The notes under the pieces were generated by a model. The model saw only the letters and a program-made list of their open reading frames with translations. It had not been told where the DNA came from and searched no databases. Position numbers and translations under genes: made by a program. A DNA stretch of 64,000 bases. Source: Sapria himalayana. Lineage: Eukaryota; Streptophyta; Magnoliopsida; Malpighiales; Rafflesiaceae. Positions 35,391 through 49,019 of this stretch are shown here, piece after piece (the first letter of the stretch is position 1; every line of letters begins with the position of its first letter). The DNA is taken from the NCBI GenBank assembly GCA_029783825.1, contig JAREIK010011334.1:1-64000 (forward strand), in the 5' to 3' direction.

Positions 35391-37430
35391 AATAATCTTA
35401 ATGTTAATTGTTTATATTTATATAATCATATGATATTATGAATAAATATCTATACGTTTATTATGTTTATTGATTTATGTTAAATCACAATTTAATTTAA
35501 GTTAATCTTAAATGTATATAATAGTAAATATAAACTTTTACATTTATATAATTGAATGATATTATGTATAAATGTCTATAGTTTATATATATAAACATAT
35601 TACATTATAAATACACATTTATATGTTTATATAAACATATAATTTTATATAAATATTTATACATATGTAATAATGTATATAAATATCTATACAAAATTTA
35701 TATTAAACTATCCATTTATTTATTTTCTTATATAACAATTATGTAATTTTAAATGATTATATAATTTTGTAAATATTTATATTAAATATTATTTTTTATA
35801 TAAATAGAATATTTATAATGGTTATATAAATGTGATATATATACTATATATTATTTATAAAAGTGTTACGTATACATATAATAATATTTAAGTAATATTT
35901 ATAAAAATTTTTATGCACAAATATTATATAGATACACGTGTTTAATTATATATCATATTCAATTTATATAAAAGTATTTATAACTATATTTATAATAAAG
36001 TTAACTGCTATTTTAATTATATTTAAACTTTATAAACTAAACTATAACTAAAATAAAGTATAACTATGTATAATTCTATATAACTATATTTCTAAAAAAA
36101 TATACTATATGTATACTAATATATAACTATATATAATTATATTTTACTAAATGTATACCTTTATAAATGTTAAATATAATTATATCTTTAACTACATATA
36201 TATTTATAACTATATGTGTATAACTATATATAAATATTTGTAAAGATATATAACACTCCATATTAAATATAACTATATTTGTAACTATATATACATATAT
36301 GTATTCATATAATTAAATTAAAATATTTGTTTATAACATTGTATATATTTTTGTATAACTATTATCACTACTTGTATAAATATATCTATATATAACTATT
36401 TGTTTAATTATATATAACTATTTATAACAATATATATTATATGTAAAATATTTTATAACTATAAATAATTGTATCATACTATGTGTATAACTTTAAAAGT
36501 ATTATGCATAATATTATTTAAATATTAAATTTACTTCTTATATTTAATATATATTTGTATGTAGTAGTATAAAAAAAAGTATTTTACTATATCTATACCT
36601 ATACTTAACTATATGTATAAATATATAAAATTAAATTAACAAATATATAAACCTACATGTATAAATATACTTTTAACTCTATGTGTAACTATACGTATAA
36701 TCAAATGTAACAATATTTATAATTAAATGCATAAGAACCCACATTATGTTAAACTATACGTGTATAACTATATATAATATTTGTATAACTAAATAAATGT
36801 CTATATAATTATATATAACTATATTTGTAACTGTATATACATTTATGTATTAATATAATTAAAGTAAACTAATTTTTTATATTATTTTTTATATTTATGT
36901 ATAACCACTGATAACTACTTGTATTAATATATCTATACATAACTATATGTTTATTATATATAACTACTATTTTAACTATATATATTATATCTAAAATAAT
37001 ATATAACTATAAATAATTGTATCTTACTATGTGATAACTTTAAATTTGTATGCATAATAATATTTAAATATTAAATTTATAGCTTATATTTAATATATAT
37101 TTGTATATAGTAGTATATAAAAAAGTATTTTACTATATCTATACATATACATAACTATATGTATAAATATATAAAATTAAATTAACAAATATATAAACCT
37201 ACATGTATATTTAACTATATGTGTATAACTATATATAAATATATGTTTAACTATATGTGTAACTATATGTATAACCACATGTAACTATATTTATTATTAC
37301 ATGTATAATAACATATATCATTATTTTAAAATATGTGTATATTATATATACATATTTGTATATATAAATAAATGTCTATATAATTATATATAACTATAAT
37401 TAAAGATAATTACTTTTGTTAAATAAAATA
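35390..37430 (+). repeat. AT-rich tandem repeat upstream of the element A transposase
   Basis: Same repeat vocabulary as in B1 and B2. GTGTAACTATACGTATAATC (TAACT at 36686) and GTGTAACTATATGTATAACC (37260) are 574 bp apart. The companion landmark AATAAATGTCTATATAATTA recurs as well, and an earlier copy starts near 36225. It ends just before the transposase ATG at 37447. Confidence 0.7.
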
Positions 37431-37446
37431 ATTTTTTTAACTAGTT

Positions 37447-39215
37447 ATGGAAGATGATCGTGAATGGATGTATAAGGGTCGAATAGTGAATGAAATGTTC
37501 TTTAATGAATGGTGGGATAAAGTTGATTAATTTGTTGAGTTTGCTCTGTGACATCCTTAGTGTGTGAATGGTGGTACAGATATAAAGTGTCCTTGCACTT
37601 TAATTAAATGTCAGAATAAAAAGTTTTTGAATATTGACATGGTGAAGATGCATTTGTATAGAAATAGTTTTTGGTGGATTACTATGTTTGGATATACCAT
37701 GGTGAAAACAAGTCCACCAGAGGTGTTCGAGTTCAGTACGGGTGTTAGTAAGTGAAACTGATTAGATAGTCTTGGATAATATTAATCACACTACATACCA
37801 TAAAATGGTTTTTGATGCTGCAGGTCCTAAATTCAACCCGAATGAGGAACCCAATGTCGAGTCAAAGAAATTTATGACATGATTCGAGCTGGAGACAAAC
37901 ATATATATGAGATAAATTCTAAGCTTACTCAACTTTCTGTAGTCGTGAGGATGATAGAAACAAAGCACAGACATAGATGTGCACAGACATGTTTTGATGA
38001 TATGTCTAAATTCATTCAAATGTTTTTGCCAAAAGATAATCTGATGCCATTGGATTTCTACAGCACGAATAAGTTAGTTAGAGGCTTGGGATTACACGTA
38101 CAGGTCATTCATTGCAGTGTGAACAACTGTATGATATACTGGGGTGATGACAGTGACCATAACAGTTGTAAAATATGTGGGCATGCTCGATACAAGCAAA
38201 AGGTTAGGCATTATAAAAATAGATTATATGTATGTAAGTTTAAGGTGTCGTATAAGAAGATGCACTATTTTCCATTACCACCTAGCTAGGATGTAGTGAT
38301 TATATGCATCAACCACAATATCTAATGAAATTAGATGGCATTCAGAGCATCATATGGAGGACGGTAAGATATGTCACTCTTCTGATGCCCCTGCTGGGAA
38401 ACATTTTGATGAGTGTTTTCCTGATTTTTCATTTAAAGTTCGAAATGTTAGGCTGGGTTTATTCGCTGATGGTTTTCAGCCATTTGGTCAATCTGGACTG
38501 CAATATTAATTGTGGCCTGTGGTGGTGACCCCATTTATTTTGCCTCCAGACTTTTGTATGAATGAAGAATTTAGAGTTTTGACTGTGTTAGTGTCAGGGC
38601 CTATGAATCCAAAGGGGAGATAGATGTTTACTTGCAGCCATGGATAGCAGAGTTGAAAATTCTTTGGGGTGATGGGGTTCAACCTTATGATATTTCCAAA
38701 TGACAAAATTTTCAGATCCGCGGTGCCCTCATGTGGACCATAAATGAATTTCCAACGTATTCTATGATGTATGGGTGGAGTACAATTGGCATATAGGCAT
38801 GTTCGTATTGTATGGAAGATTCTGTTGCTTTTAGATTAATTAGGAATGGAAAATAGCCGTGGTTCGACAACCATTGGAAGTTTTTGCCCTTTAATTATCC
38901 ATATCGACATAACACCAAAGACTTCATAAAGAATATAAAGGTTACTAAATAGTTACTGGGGGTTAGATCTGAAGATGATATTCTGTAGGAGTTGAATAAC
39001 ATAGGATTGAAGAAGGTGATAGATGTTGATGCTGAGGTTGTGAATGCTGCTATATCTAAGAATTGTGTGTAGAATAAGAGAACTATTTTCTGAGATTTGC
39101 TCAACTGGCACGAACACTTGGTCAGGCACAATCTTGATGTTATGCATATCGAGAAGAATGTGTTTGACAATATTTTCAATATAGTGTTTAACATTCTAGA
39201 GAAAAATAAGGACAC
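37447..39215 (+). pseudogene. CACTA transposase, tnp2 family (element A copy), broken
   Basis: The start is at MEDDREWMYKGRIVNEMFFN, the classic Transpos_assoc opening, and TDIKCPCTLIKCQN follows after three stops. The best open segment (37879-38289) has INSKLTQLSVVVRMIETKHR, FLPKDNLMPLDFYSTNKLV, GLHVQVIHCSVNNCMIYWGD and ARYKQKVRHYKN, ending KKMHYFPLPPS, typical of Transposase_21. Later blocks are EIRWHSEHHMEDG, RNVRLGLFADGFQPFGQSGL near 38440, and RHNLDVMHIEKNVFDNIFN near 39124. There are many stops and frameshifts. It is a different subfamily from B1/B2 but has the same domain order. Confidence 0.85.
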
Positions 39216-40035
39216 TTACAAGTTAAGAGATTAGTTGAATAAATAGTATCATCATCCTCAATTTACCAAAAATCTTGTCACTAATAAATACCCTAATGTG
39301 CCATTTGTTCTGAATAAATCACAGTAGAAGGTTGTGTTTGAGTTTGTAAAAAAACTTAGATTTCTAGATGGGTATGCTTGTAATCTGGGGAGATGTATGG
39401 ATACGAACAAACTTAAGATGTTTTAGCATGAAAAGGCATGATTTTCAAGTATTTATGCAAAGGTTTTTACCAATTGCTCTTCGAGAATTCCTGCCTAATA
39501 GAATATGAGAGCCAATAACAGAGATTTCTTTATTCTTCAAGCAACTGACTTCTTCTTCATTGACTGATGAGGAGCTAGGATTGCTGGTCCTATCCATTAT
39601 CATTGGATGTGTCTTCCAGAAAGGTAATATTAATTCACTAAACCAATTCTTTTCTTATATATATATATATTTATATATGCACAAAAATGACTTGTAAATT
39701 TTAATAATCTTTTTGTAGATACTTGAAGAATATAAAGCTTATAATAATGAATAAGACTCAGGTTGAGGGTTCTATATCAATAGGTTATATTATGGATGAG
39801 GCTGCAAAATTCACATCATTATATTTTAAAGAAGGAGATCCTACTCTTCCACACAAGAAAAAGCAGAAAGGATTATCTTTCTGATAATGTGGATAATGAT
39901 ATGTTTAAAATTTTTAAATCTCCGGGCAAACCAATTAGTCCTGAAGGGAAAAGGTATCTAGCAGACTATGAATATACTACAACTCATTTATATGTCCTAA
40001 TGAATTGTCCAGAGGTTCAACCATTCATTGAGTAA
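39216..40035 (+). pseudogene. DUF4218 region of the element A transposase
   Basis: Blocks KLRFLDGYACNLGRCMDTNK, then in other frames VFTNCSSRIP remains of the FMQRLLP segment, and GARIAGPIHYHWMCLPER. An intron is visible at 39624-39718 (GTAATA...TTTTGTAG). The next exon reads YLKNIKLIIMNKTQVEGSIS, IGYIMDEAAKFTSLYFKEGD, then FKSPGKPISPEGKRYLADYE and YVLMNCPEVQPFIE (ends 40035). Intron position matches the B copies. Confidence 0.8.
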
Positions 40036-40139
40036 GTATTTCCTAATAGTCAAATGACTTCTATTACGCATTATAATTTACTATTTCCTATCAATGTATC
40101 AATAATTTTAAATTTCGTTTTTTAGTAATTTTATTATAG

Positions 40140-41021
40140 ATAAACGTAAAGAGTTTCTATAAATGAATGAAGAAGCGATCAATGCCATGACAGAAAAAGA
40201 ATTTTCATCATTTTTTGAAAAATATGTATCTTTACTTATAATAAAAATCACAAAATAATTATATTGTTATAATAAAAATATTTAATTATAATATAAAAAA
40301 TCCACTTAACCCCGATTATAGGTTCATAAGCATGAAAATAAAATTTCCAATCATTATCTTCGAAGTATAGCATGAGGTTCCTTAGGAGAGGTTAAAACAT
40401 ATAATGGGTAATGTGTGAATAGTTTTAAATTTCACACTAAATAGTTTGGTAGCTACCAGGAAGCAGAAAATATGGGGGTATGCATTAAAGGATCCATATA
40501 CAATGAAACCGAATATGACTATTATGGGACTCTGGTCAAAGTGATCAAGTTAGAATTAGAAGCCCTATTGGTTAAAAAAACTATGTTATTTAAATGTGAA
40601 TGGTTCGATTTAACACCACATGTTGGTATTGTTGTCCATCCTCAACATAAACTCGTCGATGTGCATGATAAAAAATGATTCAACAAGTATGAACCTTTTG
40701 TCTCAGTAGTACATGCATCACAGGTTTATTATTGTGAATATCCAGGTTGGACCAGTCCTAGAAAGGATTTGAAATCTGTGTGCAAGATAAAAGCAAGGAC
40801 TCAAATTGTCATCCCCACATCACCAAGTACTGATTTTATAGAACCAACTTTTAAAAATGATAACAATGATGTTATCATTTTGAGATGTAGATGTTGATGA
40901 AAATTTAATTAATTATGAGAATGAAATGAGTGATGAAGAATAGTTTGAAAATGATGTTACTATATTTGAAGAAGAAGACGAACCAGATCTGGATGATTCT
41001 GATGAGAAAGGGCAACCATGA
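40140..41021 (+). pseudogene. DUF4216 region and acidic tail of the element A transposase
   Basis: After a short exon, KEFSSFFEKYV (to about 40228), and an intron, the region gives VNSFKFHTK, then MGVCIKGSIYNETEYDYYGT and FKCEWFDLTPHVG (40472-40678). PFVSVVHASQVYYCEYPGW follows, ending KSVCKIKARTQIVIPTSPST. This is a nearly full DUF4216. The tail EEEDEPDLDDSDEKGQP ends at TGA 41019-41021. It is less damaged here than in the tnp2 part. Confidence 0.85.
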
Positions 41022-41089
41022 GTTTTATGTTATTTTAATTGTTAATTATTTTTTTTATTTTCATTGCCTTATATGTTTTTTACTGGTAT

Positions 41090-42830
41090 GTCATGTGGAT
41101 GAGGTAGAGGCAGCACGTTGCAAGGTCGTATGACTTATGGTATTGGCAGCATGGCCTCAGGTATGCCTGAAATAGGTAGAGGGTCATGGGTGGATGGGAC
41201 ACTATAGCAGACAGAGAGGGTTGTGAATGTACTACAACAGCAGCATCAGTTGACTAATCCACATATTGGTCGTGAGATTTTGTTGAATGATCAAAAGACG
41301 TGGGACGAAGAGGAGGGAGATGATATAGATGTTGGAGAGTCTTTCAGAGCACCCTACAGACGAGACTCTCCCTATTGCTCATTTTGATCTGATAATTGAT
41401 AATCCATAAGATATAAAACTTAACAAATTATTTATCAATTTATTAATTTATTTCTTACTTGATAATAAAGTTTTTGTTGTATGACGAAGTTAGAACCTTC
41501 TAGTTCCATTTCTAGGGTTCTGAGAACAATTTTTAGGAAGTCCTTTAAACCTAATGGACAAAATTGGAAGTCACTCACACATAGAGACCATTTGATGATT
41601 TGGAGAGAATTTAAGGTAAATATTACAACTAAAAAAATTTTATATCTTTTATTTTTTTTTTTGGTCACTGATAAAAATTTATTTATTTATAATTGTAAAA
41701 TGTTTACAAGTTGACATAGCTAAAGGAGTCGGTCAAAAGTGTGTTCTGCAAACATGATACTAGTCGATATAAAGACACCATGTACGAGATCAAAGATAAA
41801 TGGCTGAAGAAGAAAGAAAAAGATTCGAGTGTCCCGGATCATGTTTTTGAGGAGTGGCGGAGAAGATGGAAAGATCCGGATTATAGGAAGAGGTGTGATA
41901 AACAAATTGGCAATCGACATTCATAGTGGGCTGGAAAGGGTAGTGGCATGTTTGCACACACTTGTGGATCTTGCTCTATGAGTGAACATGAATAAGCATT
42001 AGTATTATTTCTAATTTATACTTTTTAAGTTTATTACTTTGTGAATTATATTCAATTATGCCTAAATTTCATTTCTTATAAGAATTCTTTTTTCAATATA
42101 ATTTTCGTATGTATTGGTGTAATTATAGACACGCAAGGAGGGTAAAAAGCACATTGTTCCTCGCTTATCCAGATACATGCACTCGAATGCTAATGATGAT
42201 CAGACTTTTGTTGATCTGAGATCTCGTGTAGCAAATGTAAGTTTAAATAAAAAAATTAGTTTTTCTTTTTTTTTGTTTGAATATAAATTGACTTACTTTT
42301 CGTACATTTTTATTAGGCGAGATATGAGGAATTGTTAGCTGCTGCGACTCAAGCATATTCCTAGTCTACTTCACGTTCATGCGATGGTGCAATAGGTAGT
42401 TCTCATTCATCAGCTCAACCAATTGATGTGAATTAGATTTGGTATGCGGCTGTTGATGGCAAGGAGAAAATGCCCGTCTATGGCTTCGGTTCATCGACAT
42501 CATCATTCTTTTCGCATAGACGATCAGACTATGAAGCTGAATTTCAAGACCAGTTTCGAATTTGTTCTCGAAGATGGATGAATTTAAGGATGAGATGTGA
42601 AATTCGATACAGTTTAAGTTGGCTGATACCGAGCGATACATGATTGACTATGAGGATTATAGGGATGAGTTACATATGCATTTTGACTGGCTTACAAAGA
42701 AATTTTAGGTGGGAGGACTGCAGTTCATCCCTGATGATATACCTCGGATTGTTCAGCATAATGCTCCAGCTATTGCATCTACTCCATAACCTACAGCAGC
42801 ACCTGCAACAACCGCATCATGACTAGCAGC
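41090..42830 (+). pseudogene. Transposase_24-type second protein of element A
   Basis: Gly-rich leader (GRGSTLQGRMTYGIGSMASG) with an early stop, then an acidic/Gln-rich linker. Exon 41481-41617 reads MTKLEPSSSISRVLRTIFRK. Exon 41741-41926 has RYKDTMYEIKDKWLKKKEKD and HVFEEWRRRWKDPDYRKRCD, ending QIGNRHS. The next exon gives KHIVPRLSRYMHSNANDDQT-FVDLRSRV. The last, IWYAAVDGKEKMPVYGFGSS, is the usual C-terminal signature of this family. A DELHMHFDWLTKKF helix and a Thr/Ala tail follow. Several stops are present, though the exons are recognisable. Confidence 0.8.
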
Positions 42831-43169
42831 AGCAGACAACTCTGCCCTAGTACCCGAAAAATCACCGTGTGGACTATAAACATCACAACATAACGATTAT
42901 GAAACTAGGATGGATGATTGAGTGTATTACATACATTTTTTTTCAATTCCGCAAACTTTGATTTTAGATTTTAATTTTTTATTTTATCTTGATGTTTTTA
43001 ATATATAAATGCTGTTATATAGTTGTTTGCTCGAGTAAATTAGATTTTTATTTTATTTTTTTATATTTAAATTTTTCTGTAGGAATTGAATCAAAACTGG
43101 AAAATAATGGTTATTTTTTTATGTTTTTTGTTTCAATTTCTACAGTAGCTGCAAAATTTATGCAAAAAA

Positions 43170-43820
43170 AAAATTGGTCAGTAATTACCAACCAAATTAG
43201 GACAAACCGACCAAAATTTTTTATTATCGATGGTCAGTAAAAGGTCACCAAATGGTCGGTAATCCTTTTGGAGATCAATTACCGACCAATTATTTTAAAA
43301 TGTGTTGGTCTATTTTTTATCGTAATTTTTTAGGCCATACCTACCTTTTTGTGACCAATTATCTGACCAAATTATTTTGATGGGAAAATTGTTAGAATTT
43401 AGTTGGAAATTATTTATCGGTAAATAGTCTCTAAATTGTATGTAATTACTGACCATTTAGAGGCCATTTATCGATCTAATTCTTTTGGTCAGAAAATGGT
43501 CGGAATATAGTCGATAATTATTTGTCGGTGATTATTCTGTAAATTATCATTAATCACTGACAATTTGGAGACCAGGTACCAACCTTATTTATTCAGCCAG
43601 TGAATTATCGGAATATAGTCTATAAATCTTGTAGAGAGATGATCAGTAAATGGTCGGTAATTTAGCGACTATTGATTTTTCTTCGGTAAAAAATTTAGTG
43701 ACGAGCAAAATTGTGACCAATTTTTTTTGGTCGGAAATGGTCACTAATTAGTTTACCGACCAAAAAACACCGATTTTCTGACCAAATATTTGATCGGTAA
43801 TACGGTGTTTTATAGTAGTG
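43170..43820 (+). repeat. Right subterminal repeats and terminus of element A
   Basis: At least a dozen copies of the ACCGACCAAATTTTTTTGGTC type in both orientations, finishing CGGTGTTTTATAGTAGTG at 43820. It pairs with 1272-1405 and 34304-34985. Confidence 0.8.
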
Positions 43821-45843
43821 TGCTAGATAGATACATAGTTATATAAATAGATATATAGATAGAAAGATAGACATATAGATATATGAATATATAGAGATAG
43901 AAAGATATACAGATACACAGATAGTTAGATAGATAGATAGATAGATAGGTAGATAGATAGATATATAGATAAAAAGATAGACAAATTGACATATAGATAA
44001 AAAGATAGATATATAGATAGACAGATAGAGAGAAAGATAGATAGAGAGAAAGACAGATAGATATATATACATATAGACAAATAGATAGATATATAGATAG
44101 ACTAATAGATAGATAGATAAATAGATATATAGATAGACAAATAGAGAGATAGAAAAATGGAGATATAGATAGATAGAAAAATAGACATATAGATACATAG
44201 ATAGATAGATTTACAGATATATAGATATACATATAAATAGATATATCGATAGTTAGAAAGATAGATAATTATAAAGATATAAAGTTAGTTAGTTAGATAG
44301 ATCGATAGATTTATAGGCAGATAGATAGAAAAATAAATTGATAGATTTACAGATAGATAGATACAATGATAGATAGATAGATAGACATATAGAAAGATAG
44401 ACAAATGGATAGATAAAGAGATAGATACATAGATAGATAGATAGGCAGATAGTAAAATATGCAAAAAGACATATAGATAAATAGACATATGAATAGATAG
44501 ATATATATATATATATATATTAACAGATAGGGAGATAGATAGATAGATAAATCTACATTTATATAGATTAACATATAAATAGGTAGATTAATAGATAGAC
44601 AAATAGATAGATAAATAATCTATAGAGAGATACACAAAGAGTAAAAAAGGCAAATAAAAGATAGGCATATAGATTTATTTATAGATAGAAAGATAGATAG
44701 TTTGAAAGATAAATATACTAACAGATAGATAAATAGATAGATAAGTAGATAGATAGAGAAATAGATATATAGATAGATAAATAGATAGAAAGATAGATAT
44801 ATATTTATAGACAATTAGATAGACATATAGATAGAGATATAGATAAATAGATAGATAGATAGACAGATAGATTGATAGAAAAATAAATAGACAGATAGAT
44901 ATCTATAGAGAGATACACAAAGAGTAAAAGAGAATAATAGAAGATAGACATATAGATTTATTGATAGATAGTTAGTTAGTTAGATAGCTAGATAGTTAGA
45001 TAGGTAGGTAGGTATGTATATATGTAGATAGATAGATATATATATATATATATAGATAAATAGAAAAATAAAAGATAGTTAGATAGATAGATAGACAGGT
45101 AAATAGATAGATAAATAGATAAACAAATATGCAGATAGACAAATATAAAATAGATAGATATATAGATATACATATAAATAGATAGATAAATAGATAAATA
45201 AATGCACAGATAGATAGATTAATAGATAGATAATTAGAGATATACACAAAGAGACAAAGAGACTAATAAATGATAGATAGATAGAAAGATGGATAGATAT
45301 AAAGATTAATTAATAGATAGATAGATATATAGATAGCTAGATTGTTAGATTGTCAGGTGGGTAAGTAGGTATTTAGGTAGATAGATTGATAGATACATAA
45401 ATATTTACATAGATATAAAGATAGATAATAGATAAATAGAAAGATAGTTAGATAGACAGATATAAATATAGATATAGACAAATAGGCAGATAGATAGATG
45501 GATTTACAAAAAATAAGCAAATAGGAAAATAAACAAACAGATAGATAGAACGATACAAAATAGGCAGATAGACACATCAACAAATTTACCGATGGACAAA
45601 TAGATAGATAGACAAACAAACTGAGAAAGACATATAGATAGATAGTTTGATAAATAAATAGATAGATAAATAGATAGATAGATATATAGACAAATTTACT
45701 GATTGACAAATAGTCAGATTGAATGATACACAGATAGATAGATAGATAGACAGATAAACATAAAGATATATAGACATAGAGACATATAGATACATAGATG
45801 AATAAATAAATAAATAAATAAATAATTAAATATATATATATAT
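43821..45843. repeat. GATA-type satellite, middle block
   Basis: TAGATAGATAGA with TAGACAAATAG, TATAGATAGATAT and AAAGATAGATA variants. A segment with AGAGAGATACACAAAGAGTAAA occurs twice (about 44617-44650 and 44902-44935, period about 285 bp) and again in part near 45236. This shows a higher-order unit within the array. No gene. Confidence 0.9.
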
Positions 45844-46299
45844 GTGCTTCAAAAAAATATAAATTAGAAATAGAATTTAGAAACATCAAACTCCTTTTAT
45901 AAAATTTGGAATGTAATTTAAATAAATTAGAAATGGAAAAGACAAATCAAGAATAAAATAGAAATCGAAAAAAATGTCTTCACTAATTCATGATGGTTTT
46001 TTCTTAGTTTTTTAAATTCATCGCTAATTTAGACAAGAAGGGGATGTGGATATACTTGCATGGTATTTAGCAATAGATACTTATGTATCAATGTATTATT
46101 AGAAATAGAATGCAAATCTATTTCTAAATTTACAAAATTTTAATTTCCTTCACTAAATGAGAAACATCTTTATTCGTCGCTTTATCTTTAAAAAGAATTT
46201 AGCAACAGAATAAATTTTCATCATTATAATAGAAATAAAAATAATTTCTATTGCACAATTATGATAATTAATTTATCGAAGAATACTTCATACATACTT

Positions 46300-47140
46300 A
46301 GGGTTTCGAGGAATTTTCATTGTTATTCTTATTTTATTCATATTGTGTGTGGATTGTATATTTTCTATATATTGATCTACATGTATTTCATCAATAATTG
46401 ACATATGAAATTATCAATTTTATTTTTATCATATGTAATGTATCCAAGAATAACTTTATTTCTACTTTTGATGGTACGTTTAATTTTTTTAGATTTTTAA
46501 TATTCATATTAGTTTCTTTCTTATTGTTTTGTTGGTCGATTATAATTCATATTGATAAACTATATATTTTACATATTTTTTCTCATACTTGGATATGTTA
46601 AATTTTTGTATTACCTAATTGAGCATATACTTTTTGTGCATTTTGTTATTAAACTATATTTATGATCATTATAGTTAATTTGTATTTTGTCTCCTTACTA
46701 GGATTACATGAAATTTTATAATTTTTAAAATAATAACTGATACTAATGGCATAACCTTAACAATAAATAATTTATAATTATTATAAAAAATCTTAAAAGT
46801 TATTCGTAATTATAATAATCATTATAAAAAAATTATGAGTGTATGTAATCGAAAGGGTGAAATGTAACTAAAAAAAATTATTTGCTCATTTAAAAATTCA
46901 TATAGTTGCTTGATCTACATTTCACTAAATATTCAATATTAAAACTTATGTCTTTTGATAAATATCTAAGACATTGAAACAACCCGACATTTCTCATTAT
47001 AATTCAAAATCATCTAATAATAATTTTACAACTTATTTGTTAGATTTATATAATGTTCTAAAATTGTTACCATCTTTATTACAAATATATCTCTATCTAT
47101 ATTATTATAATTTATAAATGTTTATGCTTTGTGTTACAGG
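46300..47140. other. AT-rich leader of element C
   Basis: No gene recognised. A 67-codon frame at 46398-46601 is a low-complexity Phe/Ile-rich run. TTTGTGTTACAG just before 47141 resembles a splice acceptor ahead of the first transposase exon. Confidence 0.4.
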
Positions 47141-47141
47141 A

Positions 47142-48410
47142 ATGAAAGATATTATATGACCTAATCATCAATGGATGAATGTAAGACTAAAAGTTAGTTT
47201 TTGACTAATGAGTTAGTAGAGGGGGTTGAAAAGTTTATTGGCATTTTTGAAAAATAGCCTGAATTTTAGATAAAACAAAAATAAGATGCCCATGTAATAT
47301 CCATAAATATCAAAATCAGAGTTTCTAAGATGTGGAAACATTGCAATATCATCTTACAAAAATATATTTGTTAGAGACTATTATATTTGGTATAAACATG
47401 AGGGAATTTGTTTTTCCACAAATAACTAAGCATTATTTACAAAAGGCAAAAATTAAAGATTCCTCACAAGAAGATATTTTATTTTAAATTAGCTCCTTGT
47501 TTGCAAAAATTATTTGTATATGAAGCTACTACTAATGATATTAGTTGGCAGAAAGAGGATATTATTGAAGTTGACATAAAGTAGCAATTCTCAAATTATC
47601 TTTCTTGGAAATATTGATGATTGTCATCCATCTTTTGTAGATGAAAGTTGAAATATTAGATTAGGGCTATATATAGATGGATTTCAGTCATTTGGATAAA
47701 CAAGGAAACAATACTCCTCATTGTCTATTATTATTTACACCTTATAATTTATAACCATGTATGTGCATGAAAGATGAGTACATGTTTATGCGTGTTATCA
47801 AGTCTAGTCCAAGAAATCCAAAAGGTAAATTAGATATTTTATTGCAGTCCCTTATAGTAGAGCTCAAAAATTTGTGGAAGGATAGTGTCAAAACATATAA
47901 TATATCTAGAAAGCAAAATATCAAAATGCAACCATCACTTATGTTGACTATAAGTGACTTTCCTGCATATTGAATATTGTCAGAATTGATTACTGTAGAG
48001 AAATTAGCTTGTCCTTATTGCATGGAGGTCTCAGATGCATTTTATCTGAGCAAAGGAGGAAAGACTTTTTTTTTTGATAACCACCAAACATTTTTACATG
48101 TGGAACATCTATTTCGGATGAATATTGATGCATTTAGGAAAAGCAATAATGTTGATAAAAGTGTACCACCATTGATGATATATTAAAAGTAATTGAAAGT
48201 TATGGGTTCAAAATATTATGGATGTTGATGTAGATTACTTTAATGCACAAATTTCTAAGAATTACCACTTTGTTCGGAAGAAAAAAATTATTTTTTGAGA
48301 TATACCTTATTGGAAAACCAAACATATTAGACACAACTTAGGTATTATGCACATTGAGAAGAACTTTTTTAATAAAATTTTTAATACTAGAATGAATGTG
48401 GAAGGAAAAA
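47142..48410 (+). pseudogene. tnp2-family transposase remnant (element C)
   Basis: Strongly decayed. Transpos_assoc traces occur near 47170-47410 (NHQWMN, then the KYIFVRDYYIWYKHEG block). tnp2 traces are RLGLYIDGFQSFG near 47660, the PKGKLDILLQSLIVELKNLW segment at 47817, LMLTISDFPAY at 47940 and LACPYCMEVSDAFYLSKGGK at 48007. DNHQTFLHVEHLFRMN follows (replacing the usual FDxHRxFLPxxHPFR), then remains of RHNLGIMHIEKN near 48331. The middle of the tnp2 domain, between about 47410 and 47460, appears deleted. It has more stops and indels than in A or B. Confidence 0.75.
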
Positions 48411-48960
48411 ATAAATGATAATAGCAAATCAAGTGAGGATTTGAAAGAGTTATGTTTCTATCTAAAGTTGCATATCTACAAATTGACAAATAAATCTTTT
48501 AAGGCTTGTTATAGTCTTGAAAATGATGCAAAGGAAGCTTTGTGCAAATGGTTATTAGATCTGAGATTTCCTGATACATATGCAGCTAACATAAGAAGAT
48601 ATGTTGATATGAAGAAGGATAAGTTATTAGAAATGAAAATTCATAACTGTTATGTGTTTATGTAGAGGTTGATACCCATAATATTTCATGAATTACTTCC
48701 ACAAACAATTTGGGAAGCATTTCCTAAAAATAAATATTTTTTTTAAAATCTCACTTGTAATGTCATAAGAAATAAAGAAATTTAGCAATTACAAAATGAC
48801 ATCCCCATTATTTTATGTAGACCTGAGCATATTTTTCCTTCTAGCTTCATTAACTCAATGGAATATCTCCCAGTCTACCTGCCTTATGAATCCTTGAATG
48901 TAGGCCATATGTAATAAAGGCTGATGTATCCATAAAAGAGGTTATATATTTTTCTTTTGT
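48396..48960 (+). pseudogene. DUF4218 remnant (element C)
   Basis: The frame 48396-48665 holds KINDNSKSSEDLKELCFYLK, CKWLLDLRFPDTYAANIRRY and EMKIHNCYVFM, then a stop where Gln is expected. After it come RLIPIIFHELLPQTIWEAF, QNDIPIILCRPEHIFPSSFI and EYLPVYLPYESLNVG. This is the DUF4218 pattern. A splice donor GGTTATAT follows at about 48940 and an acceptor TTTTAG near 49020. Confidence 0.75.
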
Positions 48961-49019
48961 TGATCTAAAAATTCTAATGTAGCTGATAATATTTTTTTTC
49001 TAATTTATATATATTTTAG

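Larger units (their letters stand above)
1272..43820 (+). mobile_element. CACTA (En/Spm) DNA transposon, element A, split by a 32.9-kb nested insert
   Basis: The left end reads CACTACTAAAAAATATGATA. The right end, read on the minus strand from 43820, is CACTACTATAAAACACCGTA. These are short CACTA-type terminal inverted repeats. Inside both ends lie dense subterminal copies of a GACCAAA/TTGGTCGG motif (1298-1405, 34304-34980, 43170-43820). The transposase cassette (tnp2, DUF4218, DUF4216, Transposase_24) is on + at 37447-42830. Subtracting the insert 1406-34303 leaves about 9.65 kb, a normal size for an autonomous plant CACTA element. Flanking triplets are TGA (1269-1271) and TGC (43821-43823), so the expected 3-bp target duplication matches at only two of three positions. 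Both flanks are GATA satellite. All genes are broken. Confidence 0.85.
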
